A DNA stretch of 64,000 bases from Eutreptiella sp. 'Long Island Sound 2002' (taxonomy: Eukaryota > Euglenozoa > Euglenophyceae > Eutreptiales > Eutreptiaceae): positions 187,066,298-187,130,297 of the forward strand of contig OZ038380.1 in assembly GCA_964036045.1 (NCBI GenBank). Reading direction: 5' to 3'. The notes beneath the pieces were generated by a model. It searched no databases and was not told the origin of the DNA. It saw only the letters and a program-made list of their open reading frames with translations. This document shows positions 63,949 through 64,000 of the stretch, piece by piece. The position numbers and the translations under genes were made by a program. Numbering within the stretch: the first letter of the stretch is position 1; each line of letters starts with the position of its first letter.

Positions 63949-64000
63949 GCTCCAACTTCAAGGTTCAACATTCCTACTGTCCTACCACTACTGCAAACCA
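63926..64000 (+). repeat. Dispersed repeat family R-G, copy 2
   Basis: Aligns with 60206-60292. It sits at the 5' side of the RNase H remnant (minus orientation) and may be part of that retroelement family. Confidence 0.5.

Overview
This window reads as nuclear DNA of a unicellular eukaryote. The coding regions are spliced at GT-AG introns, start in good ATG context and are GC-rich. They sit in AT/GC-mixed DNA full of microsatellites, minisatellites, homopolymeric G or C runs and short transposons. TTAGGG-type interstitial repeats and a flagellar-type TPR protein (TTC16-like) suggest a flagellate protist or alga. I cannot place it more precisely; prasinophyte, haptophyte and cryptophyte all remain possible.

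Layout. 0.7-2.2 kb: a nest of two PIF/Harbinger-like transposons. 4.9-5.3 kb: a small inverted-repeat element. 5.6-7.3 kb (minus): an intronless calpain with an N-terminal MGGC acylation signal. 7.5-7.9 and 10.1-10.7 kb: elements tipped with poly-C/poly-G. 11.1-11.8 kb: a hAT element with a transposase remnant. 12-17.7 kb: no convincing gene, but Harbinger MITEs and a tRNA-like repeat. 18.1-29.5 kb (minus): a seven-exon TPR gene, about 702 aa in my model, whose introns are packed with MITEs and a 30-bp satellite array. 32.8-39.4 kb (minus): a three-exon, 506-aa sugar transporter of the MFS family, reconstructed exactly across two introns. 40.5-43.9 kb (minus): a MYND-finger remnant, a Tudor-like exon and a 670-aa protein of 23 DUF4116-type repeats. 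44-54 kb: broken LTR-retroelement pieces, a tandem 1.15-1.19 kb repeat with TTAGGG runs and a 200-N assembly gap (probably false), and a recent 440-bp duplication. 54.7-58.2 kb: two hAT MITEs, a related minisatellite and a 616-aa ankyrin/zinc-finger protein (minus). 58.4-64 kb: tRNA-like repeats, TG microsatellites, an exon of a zinc-finger/ADP-ribosyltransferase (minus) and an RNase H remnant of a retroelement (minus).

All confident protein-coding genes lie on the minus strand. There is no sign of a pathway or operon: they are unrelated eukaryotic genes (protease, flagellar TPR scaffold, sugar import, repeat proteins, ADP-ribosylation) separated by mobile-element DNA. The most unusual theme is the transposons. 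At least four structural classes have terminal inverted repeats that begin with a run of G/C, several with intact target-site duplications. One hAT family carries a 21-bp minisatellite inside it.
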